Part shown: positions 1 through 8,350 of the stretch, in pieces
Numbering within the stretch: position 1 is the first letter of the stretch
Layout of the letters: each line of letters begins with the position of its first letter
NCBI GenBank assembly: GCA_013288465.1
Contig: JABDBT010000009.1
Location: forward strand, 1-34,527
Direction: 5' to 3'
Origin: Bacteroidota bacterium
Lineage (GTDB): Bacteria > Bacteroidota > Bacteroidia > Sphingobacteriales > Sphingobacteriaceae
Length of the DNA: 34,527 bases
Program-made: the position numbers and the translations under genes
Notes under the pieces: model-generated
Seen by the model: the letters and a program-made list of their open reading frames with translations, nothing else
Databases searched by the model: none
Told to the model about the DNA's origin: nothing

Positions 1-271
1 TGATGTAACAGAACAGGATATTCAAAATATAAAAGACCCCGAAAACTGGATATTACAGCAAAAAGTAAACTACGAACCCGTTGTAGCAGCGCCCGACGGC
101 GGCGTAAAAGTGGAGATCCGCCTACTGTATTTATGGCCCGATGGCGATGCAAAACCCACTTTGGCTATTAACCTGGCAAGGCTTAGCCGCGGCAAAATGA
201 TAGGCGTTAGGTATAATAAAGATTTTGACTGGGTGGGCGGCACCATAGCTTTTATGCACAAACAGCAATAA
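1..271 (+). CDS. C-terminal fragment of an unrecognised protein (5' end outside window)
   Basis: An open frame enters from the left edge (first full codon at base 2) and ends at TAA 269-271, giving 89 residues with no internal stop. The fragment is well composed for a cytosolic protein, with a WILQQKVNYEP stretch, then KVEIRLLYLWPDG, and a C-terminal VRYNKDFDWVGG segment. I do not recognise the family with confidence. The layout (a hydrophobic strand, a charged EIR motif, then a conserved-looking NLARLSRG segment) loosely resembles the end of an ATP-grasp-type domain, but that is a weak guess. It reads on the same strand as the genes that follow. The minus-strand frame covering 70-261 is its shadow. 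Confidence 0.7.
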   Translation, partial: DVTEQDIQNIKDPENWILQQKVNYEPVVAAPDGGVKVEIRLLYLWPDGDAKPTLAINLARLSRGKMIGVRYNKDFDWVGGTIAFMHKQQ

Positions 272-649
272 AGGCATTTTAGTTTATCCTTGCCCTATAG
301 GTGTTCGGAAGATTTTGTTTTGCAGATATAAATTCCCCTCTTGAGAGAGTAATAGCCCATGAATAGACAGTGGCAAGAATTTAAAAAGCAGGGGCTCGTG
401 CGATTCCCTCCCCTGGGAGGGGCAGGGAGGGGTTTCGCGAAAATGCATAGCGGACTAAATCCCTACCCACCACTTCACAGGCAGCCGCACCCTTCCCGAC
501 GAAAGGAGTTTTAGCGGCTATCCTTATTCTTCCGAACATCTATAGTATTATCACAAACAATGACCAAAGGCTGTAAATTGGGAGGTAATTGGATTGTAAG
601 AATACCTATTGTATCTTAGCTTCCATCATACATCTTGAAATCAATATCA
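272..649. other. Non-coding spacer dominated by an inverted-repeat element
   Basis: No credible gene is seen in this stretch. It holds an element bounded by inverted repeats (295-545, listed separately). About 100 bases of AT-rich sequence follow, presumably containing the promoter of the secreted protein starting at 650. Confidence 0.6.
295..545. repeat. 251-bp element bounded by 18-bp terminal inverted repeats (MITE-like)
   Basis: The left end at 295-312 (CTATAGGTGTTCGGAAGA) is the reverse complement of 528-545 with one mismatch in 18. The interior has no ORF. It does contain a G/C-rich palindrome at 406-420 (CCCTCCC then GGGAGGG), followed by further G-runs to 432. I see no clear target-site duplication outside the ends. 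The size, terminal repeats and lack of coding capacity fit a miniature non-autonomous element or a structured dispersed intergenic repeat. Only a genome-wide search would show whether it is multicopy. Confidence 0.5.
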
Positions 650-1183
650 ATGAAAGTCAAACCTTATCTTCTTACAACTCTATTTTTGATTATCGTTGGC
701 CAAGCGCATGCTCAAATTAACAGCGATATGCAGGCAATGCATATGATAAAGAATTTTTATACAGCTTATAGTTCATTAAATTTTAAATCTGGGGATGGAA
801 ATAAATTAGACTCGTTGATAGACAAATACCTTACACCGGACGAAGGAAAAAAAGTAAAAGAAGGGTATCACAGGGGGCATGACATAATGACGAACGATAG
901 TGGGATTAATCATAAGTCATTAGAAACTATGGTAATTAAAACGATAAGTGATAGCAAGACACTAAACATAGAAACTGGGAAAGAAGAGATAATTAAGGGG
1001 GTGAAAGATGCATATGAAGTCTCATATGTTAATGGATTTAAACCATATAGTAATGGCGTTCAAGTTGGAACAGGCCCCCTAATTGACATTCTCGTCGTAA
1101 AATACAAAGGTGTTTTAAAAATTTCATGCGTAGCTAATGGACTAACTAATGGTTTACAATATAATGGCACCCATAACGAATAA
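650..1183 (+). CDS. Small secreted protein, DUF3828-like
   Basis: This encodes a 177-residue exported protein of unknown function. I place the start at ATG 650, not the upstream in-frame TTG at 635, because ATG 650 gives a clean signal peptide: a basic MKVKPY start, a hydrophobic LLTTLFLIIVG core, and a likely signal-peptidase I site after AHA. The mature part opens with an alpha-helical segment around NFYTAYSSL and continues with charged helices and a short beta-rich tail. That pattern resembles the DUF3828/YqhG-like group of small periplasmic proteins. The family call is inference from pattern, not from a search. There is no lipobox, so it should be soluble in the periplasm or secreted. Repeat-rich spacers flank both sides, so it appears to be transcribed alone. 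Confidence 0.65.
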   Translation: MKVKPYLLTTLFLIIVGQAHAQINSDMQAMHMIKNFYTAYSSLNFKSGDGNKLDSLIDKYLTPDEGKKVKEGYHRGHDIMTNDSGINHKSLETMVIKTISDSKTLNIETGKEEIIKGVKDAYEVSYVNGFKPYSNGVQVGTGPLIDILVVKYKGVLKISCVANGLTNGLQYNGTHNE

Positions 1184-1221
1184 AAAGATAGTGCCAGAAG
1201 TAAAATAGCTAACCTCTCCCA

Positions 1222-1252
1222 GCCCTCTTTGCCGGGTAGCGGTACAGAGGGC
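1222..1252. repeat. Hairpin downstream of the DUF3828-like gene
   Basis: GCCCTCT at 1222-1228 is perfectly complementary to AGAGGGC at 1246-1252, with a 17-base loop. It lies 39 bases after the stop of the secreted-protein gene. No T-run follows, so a terminator role is uncertain. Confidence 0.4.
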
Positions 1253-1374
1253 GACCCAGCTAAACGGCGGTCGGGTGAGTCATCGCCGATAACCCCCAAC
1301 CTGGCGCGAATCCGCGTCGGCCGCAGCGGAGGCTACTCGTGCACCGCTGGACCGGTAAAACGGACTACCTATAG

Positions 1375-1408
1375 TGTAGAGATTGCCACGCTATCGCTCG
1401 CAATGACG
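1375..1408. repeat. Lone REP-type arm related to the REPIN at 13354-13503
   Basis: The word reads TGTAGAGATTGC, about ten variable bases, then CTCGCAATGACG. Both conserved ends match the right arm of the 13354-13503 element (TGTAGGGATTGC ... CTCGCAATGACG). Only the central bases differ. The inverted partner is not visible nearby. Confidence 0.6.
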
Positions 1409-1437
1409 CGTACTTTAGGAGTAGCTTCAGATAAACC
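1405..1437. repeat. 33-bp direct repeat, copy 1
   Basis: This stretch (core TTAGGAGTAGCTT, ending AGATAAACC) recurs at 1787-1819 with 30 of 33 bases identical. It starts inside the lone REP arm, so the two repeat types are fused at this site. Confidence 0.6.
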
Positions 1438-1459
1438 GTCAGTAGATAAGCTTCGGGCG

Positions 1460-1583
1460 AAATCAGGCAGAACAATGGTGGCCTATGAGCGTTGGGAGGG
1501 CATAGCAATATTTTGCAGAAGCATGGGCTACGAGCGGAACATAGTGCAGGGCAAACTGTTGCAGCCCCGGTTCTGCCTGATTT
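1460..1583. repeat. 124-bp element with 14-bp perfect inverted ends
   Basis: AAATCAGGCAGAAC at 1460-1473 is the exact reverse complement of 1570-1583. The 96-base interior has no gene. It may be a small palindromic intergenic unit of the same class as the other inverted repeats in this spacer. Confidence 0.5.
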
Positions 1584-1636
1584 TCAGCGCATAAGGCCAG
1601 TGCGGCAAAGAAGCCTTTCTACTGACTTGATCTTTG

Positions 1637-1663
1637 GTTACTTTCTATCTAAGAGAAAGTAAC
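1637..1663. repeat. Perfect 10-bp hairpin
   Basis: GTTACTTTCT at 1637-1646 pairs perfectly with AGAAAGTAAC at 1654-1663 across a 7-base loop. No T-run follows and no gene ends nearby, so it is more likely part of a dispersed repeat than a terminator. Confidence 0.5.
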
Positions 1664-1786
1664 TCGGCCCCCGCGGCCAAGAGCGGGCGAAATGCTCTCG
1701 TTTACAACAAAATACTGTTCGAAGAGACATGCATGCCGCAGAAACCGACAAAGGCACACGCGGCACGTGCGCCAGCGATGGGCAAA

Positions 1787-1819
1787 GACGCGTAGATTAG
1801 GAGTAGCTTTAGATAAACC
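1787..1819. repeat. 33-bp direct repeat, copy 2
   Basis: This is the second copy of the word at 1405-1437, in the same orientation, 382 bases further on, with three mismatches. Confidence 0.6.
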
Positions 1820-1912
1820 CAACGCTGGCACACGGCGAAAATTTTCATATCCCGTAAACTTTATACTATTTTGCCTGTCTATACGTATATATGATTATCT
1901 TAAAAATTGTAT

Positions 1913-1920
1913 TAAATTTG
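1913..1920 (+). promoter_or_regulatory. Candidate Bacteroidota -7 element (TAAATTTG)
   Basis: This matches the TAnnTTTG -7 consensus and ends only five bases before ATG 1926, so a transcript from it would be nearly leaderless. I see no matching TTG at the expected -33 spacing, so it could be chance in AT-rich sequence. Confidence 0.25.
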
Positions 1921-1925
1921 TGACG

Positions 1926-2087
1926 ATGAATATCCAGGCTATAATAATTTTAATTCTCTTCGTGGCGGCGCTATTTTATGTTTGCAGGCTTGTTTACAGG
2001 AATTTGTTTGCAAAAAAAAGCTGTGGCGGAAATTGTAAATGTGGCGTTGATTTTTCAGGCATTGAGCCGGATAAGGCACATAAATAA
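1926..2087 (+). CDS. FeoB-associated Cys-rich membrane protein
   Basis: This encodes a 53-residue single-pass membrane peptide. Residues 4-23 form a hydrophobic helix (IIILILFVAALFYVC...). A basic stretch follows, then a cysteine cluster, CGGNCKCG, near residues 34-41. A single N-terminal helix plus a CGxCxCG-type cluster is the hallmark of the FeoB-associated Cys-rich family (PF12669), thought to assist ferrous iron transport. No feoA or feoB lies in this window, so it is an orphan here. I chose ATG 1926 because the longer open frame upstream (from 1692) runs through the repeat-rich spacer and has unrelated composition. The family call is fairly secure and the role is family knowledge only. 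Confidence 0.75.
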   Translation: MNIQAIIILILFVAALFYVCRLVYRNLFAKKSCGGNCKCGVDFSGIEPDKAHK

Positions 2088-2150
2088 CCAATTACCATTT
2101 ATTGAACTTTCATACTAAAATAATTTTACCCTAAAAATTAATTTAACTTA

Positions 2151-5100
2151 ATGGCCGATAAGCAGGTTTTTCAAGCTGACACGCCCGGTAGGTGGAACCG
2201 GTTTAAATGGCTTAGCCGCATATTATTAATTGTACTTGCCGGCAGTGTGGTTGGCGCTGCTATTACCATTACTTCAAAACAGTACCCCAGTTTACCCAAC
2301 CTAAACCCGGCCCCTCAAAAACTTACTAAAGAGCAGCTCGACCAGTTAAAAAAATCAACCAAATACAAGGATTTTACGATCAAAAAAGCGCAGATAGAAG
2401 AGCTTGTAATAGCAAGGCGCAAGCACCAGCTTAAACACCCCAATAATAAAGATCGTATAAATGCCGGCTTTTACCGGCCCTGGGAAGCCCAGGCTTACAC
2501 CTCATTAAAAAACCATATTGCCCGTTTGGATATGGTGGTGACCGAAGGCTTTTCTATTATGCCCAAGTCAGATACGGTTATCGCTAAAATTGACACCGGC
2601 CTGTTGCATCTTAACCGCACTTATAAAAAACCAGTTATCGTTTCCATTTCAAACTATGTTAATGTTAATAATGCTAACGGCTTTTTTGATACCAACGACA
2701 TTGACCGCATTATTAAAAATAAAAAACTGCGCGCTACGTTCATCAACAGTATTATTACCCAGCTCGACCGATATAAAAAATATAACTTCCAGGGCATAAA
2801 TCTCGATTTTGATAATATCAAAGACAGGAACGCGCCCAACTATATAACGTTTGAAAAGGAAATTTATGCCGCCCTGCACCCGCTCCATTACCTGGTTACC
2901 CAAAACGTATCGCCTGATGATGAACAGTTTAACCTGGAGATGCTGCAGAACTATAATGACTTTTTGTTCATTATGGCTATTGATCAGCATAGCGATGGCA
3001 GCAACGCCGGCGACCTGTCAAACCAGCATTGGGTTGAACAGATTTTAGATAACGTATGTACCAGGATACCCAGCGAAAAAGTAATTTTAACTATTGCCGC
3101 CGGCGGTTATGACTGGGCCGAAAACACCGTGGGCCACCCTATTGGCTATCAGCAGGCTATTAGTACCGCGCAGCAAAATGGCAGCAAGATCATTTTCGAC
3201 CCTTTATCGGCCAACCTCCATTTTAATTATACCGGGCAGGATGACGACCTTGACCATACCATTTATTTTACCGACGCGGCCACTAACTTTAACATTATCC
3301 GCATGGCGGATGATTGGGCAACGGGCGGCGTAGCCTTATGGCGCCTGGGTGCCGAGGACCCACGTTTGTGGACCTTCTTCCAGAAAAACCTTTCTATCGA
3401 CTCGTTAAGAAAAACCAATATTGATATAAAGCGGTTAGATACCGTGGGTTTAAATAATGATATCTCGTATGATGGTAATGGCGAGGTGCTCGACTTAATG
3501 ACCGCGCCAAATGCCGGTAAAATTGATGTTAAGCTTGATACCACCAGCTATGTGATAACTAATCAAACTTACATTGTTTTGCCTACCAAGTACGTAATTA
3601 AAAAATACGGTTACGCGCCGGGCAAAATAGTGTTGACTTTTGATGATGGCCCCGACCCTGAATTTACACCCAAGATATTAGATATATTAAAGCGCGAAAA
3701 AGTGCCCGCGGCATTTTTTGTGGTAGGCTCAATGGCCGAAAAAAACATACAGATACTGCGGCGCGAGTATGAAGAAGGTTATGAAATTGGTAACCATACT
3801 TTCTTTCACCCGGATATTTCAACCATAAGCATCAAGCGGGTAATATTAGAGCTTAATGCAACGCGTAAGCTCATCGAATCGGTTACCGGCCGAAGCACCA
3901 TTTTGTTCAGGGCGCCGTTTAACGCGGATTCAGAACCACAAACTTTAGCCGAGGTTATCCCGGTTGCCGAAAGCCGCCACCAAAGCTATATCACCATAGG
4001 CGAATCTATCGATCCGTGGGATTGGCAGCCCGGCGTAACTGCCGATAGTATTATTGCCCGCACCATAAGGCAAAAAGATAACGGTTCCATGTTATTATTA
4101 CATGATGCCGGTGGCGATACCCGCGAAGAAACCGTAAAGGCGTTGCCCGAAATTATACATTACTTTAAATCGCACGGCTATAAATTTACCACCATAGCCG
4201 ATGTTTTAGGCAAAACCAAGGCCGAGCTGATGCCGCCCATTAAAAACGACGGCGGTATTATGGGCACATTATATGATATATTTATCCAGAGCTATTTTTA
4301 TGGCAATTACTTCCTGCTGTATTTATTCCTTTCGGCTATTTTCCTGGCAATTGGGCGTGTGGTATTAATAGGTGTGCTGGCCGTTAGGCAATATGCTGAC
4401 GATAAAAAGTTAAACCGCGAAATTGTTCCTGCGGATAGCCTTCCGCCGGTAAGCATTATTGTGCCGGCCTACAATGAAGAAATTACGGTTATAAAAACCA
4501 TAAACAGTTTATTAAAAACGGCGTACCCTAAGTTCGAGATCATTTTTGTTGATGATGGGTCGAAAGATAAAACTTACCAAATGGTAAATGATGCTTTTGG
4601 CAATAACCCGTTAGTTATGGTATTAACCAAACCAAATGGCGGTAAAGCATCCGCGTTAAATTTTGGTATTACCCACGCGCAAAATGATTTTGTAGTTTGT
4701 ATTGATGCCGATACCCAGTTAAAAGACGACGCGGTTTATCATTTAATGACCTATTTTACAGATGCCGAAATTGGCGCTGTTGCCGGCACCGTTAAGGTAG
4801 GTAACGAGAACAATTTGATCACCTTATGGCAGTCAATTGAATATATCACCGCCCAAAATATGGACAGGCGTGCTTTTGACCTCATCAACAGCATAACCGT
4901 TGTGCCTGGGGCCATTGGGGCTTTCCGTAAATCGGCGGTGTTTAAGGCCGGGGGCTTTACGCTTGATACTTTGGCCGAAGATTGCGACTTAACCATGCGT
5001 ATATTAAAGCAAGGCTATATTATAAAAAACAGTGCCGAAGCCATAGCCTATACCGAAGCGCCCGAAACGCTGGACATGCTGCTGAAACAGCGGTTTAGGT

Positions 5101-5531
5101 GGAGTTTTGGCGTAATACAAAGCTTCTGGAAAAACCGCAGCGCGTTGTTTAATAAAAAGTATAAGTTTTTTGGGATGGTGGGTATGCCTAATATCCTCAT
5201 TTTCCAGATCGTTCTGCCCTTGTTTTCGCCGCTGGCCGATCTGATGATGGTAATAGGCTTATTTGGCGATAAACCCGGTAGAATTATAACCTACTATGTA
5301 GCGTTTGTACTGATCGATTTCCTGGTAGCCATTATTGCTTTCTGGATGGAAAAAGAAGACTACAAAAAATTGGTCTATATCATTCCACAACGTTTTATAT
5401 GGCGCCAGCTTATGTATTATATTTTGTTTAAATCTGTACGTAAAGCTATGAAAGGCGAACTAAACGCCTGGGGTGTTATTAAACGTACCGGCAATGTAAA
5501 CATGAAGGAAACGGTTGTGACAGGTAAGTAG
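2151..5531 (+). CDS. Trimodular envelope protein: GH18-like + CE4 polysaccharide deacetylase + GT2 glycosyltransferase
   Basis: This is a 1126-residue fusion. A signal-anchor helix (about 21-41) precedes a GH18-like domain (about 80-420). The GH18 active-site strand at 213-221 reads FQGINLDFD, where catalytic family members have D-x-x-D-x-D-x-E, so the final Glu is Asp. The CE4/NodB domain (about 480-690) is intact: TFDDGPDP at 496-503, zinc-binding H549-x3-H553, RAPF at 587 and LLLHD ending at D652. A helix near 720-742 leads to the GT2 domain: VSIIVPAYNEE from 767, DAD at 852-854, ED at 943-944 and QRFRW at 980-984. Two further membrane segments lie near 1012-1038 and 1046-1068. Predicted topology puts GH18 and CE4 in the periplasm and GT2 in the cytosol, so one chain could polymerise, export and deacetylate a beta-linked, perhaps GlcNAc-type, polymer. 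The polymer identity is inference. Confidence 0.88.
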   Translation: MADKQVFQADTPGRWNRFKWLSRILLIVLAGSVVGAAITITSKQYPSLPNLNPAPQKLTKEQLDQLKKSTKYKDFTIKKAQIEELVIARRKHQLKHPNNKDRINAGFYRPWEAQAYTSLKNHIARLDMVVTEGFSIMPKSDTVIAKIDTGLLHLNRTYKKPVIVSISNYVNVNNANGFFDTNDIDRIIKNKKLRATFINSIITQLDRYKKYNFQGINLDFDNIKDRNAPNYITFEKEIYAALHPLHYLVTQNVSPDDEQFNLEMLQNYNDFLFIMAIDQHSDGSNAGDLSNQHWVEQILDNVCTRIPSEKVILTIAAGGYDWAENTVGHPIGYQQAISTAQQNGSKIIFDPLSANLHFNYTGQDDDLDHTIYFTDAATNFNIIRMADDWATGGVALWRLGAEDPRLWTFFQKNLSIDSLRKTNIDIKRLDTVGLNNDISYDGNGEVLDLMTAPNAGKIDVKLDTTSYVITNQTYIVLPTKYVIKKYGYAPGKIVLTFDDGPDPEFTPKILDILKREKVPAAFFVVGSMAEKNIQILRREYEEGYEIGNHTFFHPDISTISIKRVILELNATRKLIESVTGRSTILFRAPFNADSEPQTLAEVIPVAESRHQSYITIGESIDPWDWQPGVTADSIIARTIRQKDNGSMLLLHDAGGDTREETVKALPEIIHYFKSHGYKFTTIADVLGKTKAELMPPIKNDGGIMGTLYDIFIQSYFYGNYFLLYLFLSAIFLAIGRVVLIGVLAVRQYADDKKLNREIVPADSLPPVSIIVPAYNEEITVIKTINSLLKTAYPKFEIIFVDDGSKDKTYQMVNDAFGNNPLVMVLTKPNGGKASALNFGITHAQNDFVVCIDADTQLKDDAVYHLMTYFTDAEIGAVAGTVKVGNENNLITLWQSIEYITAQNMDRRAFDLINSITVVPGAIGAFRKSAVFKAGGFTLDTLAEDCDLTMRILKQGYIIKNSAEAIAYTEAPETLDMLLKQRFRWSFGVIQSFWKNRSALFNKKYKFFGMVGMPNILIFQIVLPLFSPLADLMMVIGLFGDKPGRIITYYVAFVLIDFLVAIIAFWMEKEDYKKLVYIIPQRFIWRQLMYYILFKSVRKAMKGELNAWGVIKRTGNVNMKETVVTGK

Positions 5532-5561
5532 TCAGTTTGCAGTAGGCAGTTAGCAGTTTGC
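5531..5561. repeat. Short-word micro-repeat (GCAGT-type)
   Basis: Immediately after the preceding stop, the word CAGTTTGC is reiterated with variants (GTCAGTTTGC, AGTAGGCAGT, TAGCAGTTTGC). It is one of several spacers in the window with its own reiterated 7-12-base word. Confidence 0.5.
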
Positions 5562-5938
5562 TTAAGTTAATAGCCCGTCTTTAGGGGATCGACCGGCGTG
5601 GCGTGTCTGCGATAACTATCAGGATCGCCAATTTTTTCAACTTAATGGCCCATCGGGCCTACCCCTTTGTAGAATCAACAATACCATTTTTTGCGCCTTA
5701 GGCGTTACCCTCCGCGAAGATAATTCGCCCGCCAAAAACGAACAACAAACCGTCCGTTTTTGATACATACACCAAACAAAATAAGTCATAAATAACTGAT
5801 AAATAGATTCTTATATCAATGGCATAGTATTTTCAAGCTCATGAGTAAAAATGGTGTTTGTGAGATTGTGCCATTAGAATTGCTAACCGCCGATACCAAT
5901 GAACAATTGAACTAATGAACCAATGATACTATAACCCC
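5532..5938. other. 407-bp non-coding spacer
   Basis: No gene is supported here. The left end carries the CAGTTTGC micro-repeat. A small hairpin sits at 5647-5659 (GGCCC/GGGCC). The right end (about 5898-5927) has a second reiterated word (variants of AATGAACAATTGAACTAATG) just before the permease gene. No terminator T-run or clear promoter is seen. Confidence 0.5.
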
Positions 5939-8323
5939 ATGATCAAAAACCATCTTAAAATTGCATGGCGCAACCTGGTGAAAAACAAAGCGCACTCAAC
6001 AATCAATATTGTTGGCTTATCTATTGGTATGGCCGTAGCCATGCTTATCGGTTTATGGATATGGGACGAGCTTTCTTTTGATAAATACCATCAAAACTAT
6101 AACCGTATTGCACAGGTATGGCAAAACGTAACCAACAACGGCGAGGTACAAACCTGGCAAACTGTCCCCTACCCGCTGGCTGATGAACTGCGCAAAACTT
6201 ATGGCAACGATTTTAAATATGTGGTGATGACGGCAGGTATGGGCAACCACATACTAGCCGTGGGCGACAAAAAGCTAACCCGCAACGGCGGTTTCATGGA
6301 ACCGCAGGGACCTGATATGCTCACCCTTAAAATGCTTAAAGGCACACGCAATGGGTTAAAAGACCCCTCATCTGTTTTAATATCCCAATCAACCGCCACA
6401 GCTTATTTTGGCGATGCCGACCCGATAGACAAAACAATGAAAATTGATAACCAGCTAAGTGTAAAAGTATCAGGCGTGTACCAGGACCTACCCCAAAATT
6501 CAACGTTGGCCGATGTTGGTTTTATAGCTACCTGGCAAATGTATTATAATAACACCGGCTGGGTAAAAACAGCTGCCGACCCATGGAGGCCCAATGCTTT
6601 CCAGCTATTGGTGCAATTGGCCGACAATGCCGATATGGACAGGATATCATTAAAAATAAAGGATGTAAAGCTTCATAAAGTAAGCGCCGCACTCGCCAAA
6701 AAGAAACCAGCGCTTTTTTTGCTCCCTATGAGCAAATGGCATTTATACAGCGAATTTAAAAATGGCAAAAATATTGGCGGGCGTATCCAATACGTTTGGC
6801 TGTTTGGTATAATAGGGTTATTTGTTTTAATACTGGCCTGCATTAATTTCATGAACCTGAGTACCGCCCGGTCCGAAAAACGGGCCAAAGAGGTGGGTAT
6901 CCGCAAAGCTGTTGGTTCGTTACGCAGCCAGCTTATTTACCAGTTTTTTAGCGAGTCGTTGTTATGTGTGATGGTTGCTTTTGCCATCGCGTTAGTATTG
7001 GTGCAGTTAAGCCTGCCTTCTTTTAATGAAATTGCCGATAAAAAAATAGGCATTCTTTGGGGCAGCCCGCTTTTCTGGCTAATGAGTGTTGGCTTCAGTT
7101 TAATTACCGGGTTTATAGCAGGCAGCTATCCAGCGTTTTATTTATCCTCGTTTCAGCCGGTTAAAGTATTAAAAGGCTCATTCAGGGTTGGGCGCCTGGC
7201 TGCTGTTCCGCGCAAGGTGCTGGTGGTGCTGCAATTTACCGTTTCGGTTACGTTGATCATTGGTACTATAGTTATTTTTAGGCAGATACAGTTTGCCAAA
7301 GACCGCCCTATCGGGTATGATAATAACGGGCTGGTTTCTGTACCCACGGTTACCGGCGATATTCATAAACACATTGATGTAATACAAAACGAACTGTTAA
7401 AAAGTGGCACTATCCTGTCATTGGCCGAAGCCGACGGGCCGCCAACCGGCTCTACCAGCAGCACCAGCGGCATTGAGTGGAGGGGCAAGGACCCTAACCT
7501 GAGTGTTGATTTTTTGCAAACCGGTGTATCCTACGATTATGGGAAAACCATTGGATGGAAATTTAAAGACGGACGTGATTTTTCGAGAGATTTTCTGACC
7601 GATTCTGCCGGGGTTGTTGTTAACGAAGCGGCGGTAAAATTTATGGAACTTAAAACCCCGGTAGGCGAAACCCTAAAGTGGTTTGGAAACCCGGTTAAGA
7701 TCATCGGTGTAATTAACGATATGATAGTTGATTCGCCCTACGGACAGGTACGCCCTGCCCTCTTTTTTCTTTCAAAAGATGCAGGCGGCAGCGTATTGCT
7801 AAAAATAAACCCTAAAATGAGCGCGGGTACGGCAATTGGCAACCTCGAAACTATTTTTAAACAGTATAACCCGGCCCAGCCCTTTGAGTACAGCTTTGTT
7901 GACCAGCAGTACGCCAAAAAGTTTGGCGATGAACAACGCATTGGTAAACTGGCCGCTTTTTTTGCCGGTTTGGCCATCTTTATCAGCTGCCTGGGCTTGT
8001 TTGGCATGGCGTCATTTATGGCCGAGCAGCGTATTAAAGAAATTGGTGTACGTAAAGTATTGGGGGCATCGGTATTTAATTTATGGCGTTTGCTTTCTGT
8101 CGATTTTATTGGGCTTATCGTTCTATCCATACTGATAGCAACCCCCATCGCTTATTATCTAATGCGTAACTGGCTCGGGCATTTTGATTACCGGTCAACC
8201 ATATCAGTTTGGACATTTATAATGACCGGCGTTGGGGCAATTATGATAACCTTGCTAACTGTAAGCTATCAATCAATAAAAGCGGCCCTGGCCAACCCTA
8301 TAAAAAGTTTAAAAACGGAATGA
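5939..8323 (+). CDS. ABC transporter permease, MacB/FtsX type
   Basis: This encodes a 794-residue inner-membrane protein of the FtsX-like permease class, built as two tandem halves. It opens with the MIKNHLKIAWRNLVKNK amphipathic start that is typical of Bacteroidota members, followed by a first helix near 22-43 and a periplasmic MacB_PCD-type domain. An FtsX domain (helices near 285, 335, 380 and 430) starts at the STARSEKRAKEVGIRKAVGS motif. A second periplasmic domain and a second FtsX block follow, with a matching RIKEIGVRKVLGAS motif and helices to the C-terminus. Such permeases work with a LolD/MacB-like ATPase in lipoprotein, antimicrobial-peptide or stress-related export. No ATPase gene is adjacent, so the partner must be elsewhere. 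The substrate cannot be read from sequence. Confidence 0.88.
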   Translation: MIKNHLKIAWRNLVKNKAHSTINIVGLSIGMAVAMLIGLWIWDELSFDKYHQNYNRIAQVWQNVTNNGEVQTWQTVPYPLADELRKTYGNDFKYVVMTAGMGNHILAVGDKKLTRNGGFMEPQGPDMLTLKMLKGTRNGLKDPSSVLISQSTATAYFGDADPIDKTMKIDNQLSVKVSGVYQDLPQNSTLADVGFIATWQMYYNNTGWVKTAADPWRPNAFQLLVQLADNADMDRISLKIKDVKLHKVSAALAKKKPALFLLPMSKWHLYSEFKNGKNIGGRIQYVWLFGIIGLFVLILACINFMNLSTARSEKRAKEVGIRKAVGSLRSQLIYQFFSESLLCVMVAFAIALVLVQLSLPSFNEIADKKIGILWGSPLFWLMSVGFSLITGFIAGSYPAFYLSSFQPVKVLKGSFRVGRLAAVPRKVLVVLQFTVSVTLIIGTIVIFRQIQFAKDRPIGYDNNGLVSVPTVTGDIHKHIDVIQNELLKSGTILSLAEADGPPTGSTSSTSGIEWRGKDPNLSVDFLQTGVSYDYGKTIGWKFKDGRDFSRDFLTDSAGVVVNEAAVKFMELKTPVGETLKWFGNPVKIIGVINDMIVDSPYGQVRPALFFLSKDAGGSVLLKINPKMSAGTAIGNLETIFKQYNPAQPFEYSFVDQQYAKKFGDEQRIGKLAAFFAGLAIFISCLGLFGMASFMAEQRIKEIGVRKVLGASVFNLWRLLSVDFIGLIVLSILIATPIAYYLMRNWLGHFDYRSTISVWTFIMTGVGAIMITLLTVSYQSIKAALANPIKSLKTE

Positions 8324-8350
8324 GATATTAGTTAATTGGTGATTAGTGTT

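Larger units (their letters stand above)
1184..1925. other. 742-bp non-coding spacer, mosaic of repeat fragments
   Basis: The stretch is locally richer in G+C than its neighbours and lacks a convincing gene. Open frames such as 1229-1594 have no start context and a composition unlike the neighbouring genes. It contains a hairpin (1222-1252), a lone REP arm (1375-1408), two direct copies of a 33-bp word (1405-1437 and 1787-1819), a 14-bp inverted repeat (1460-1473 with 1570-1583) and a perfect 10-bp hairpin (1637-1663). It reads as an accretion site for dispersed intergenic repeats. Confidence 0.6.

Noticed and set aside
635..649. TTG start for the DUF3828-like protein
   Set aside because: The ATG at 650 gives a standard signal peptide and is the better start.
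1229..1594. 121-residue plus-strand frame as a gene
   Set aside because: It runs through the REP arm, the direct repeat and the inverted repeat. It looks like chance openness in repeat debris.
1692..1925. N-terminal extension of the FeoB-associated peptide
   Set aside because: The upstream part is Arg/His-rich repeat-derived sequence. The real protein begins at ATG 1926 with its membrane helix.
5647..5659. Terminator after the GH18-CE4-GT2 gene
   Set aside because: The 5-bp stem with no following T-run is too weak to call.
7738..8148. 136-residue minus-strand frame
   Set aside because: It is antisense to the C-terminal FtsX domain of the permease, whose motifs are clear.
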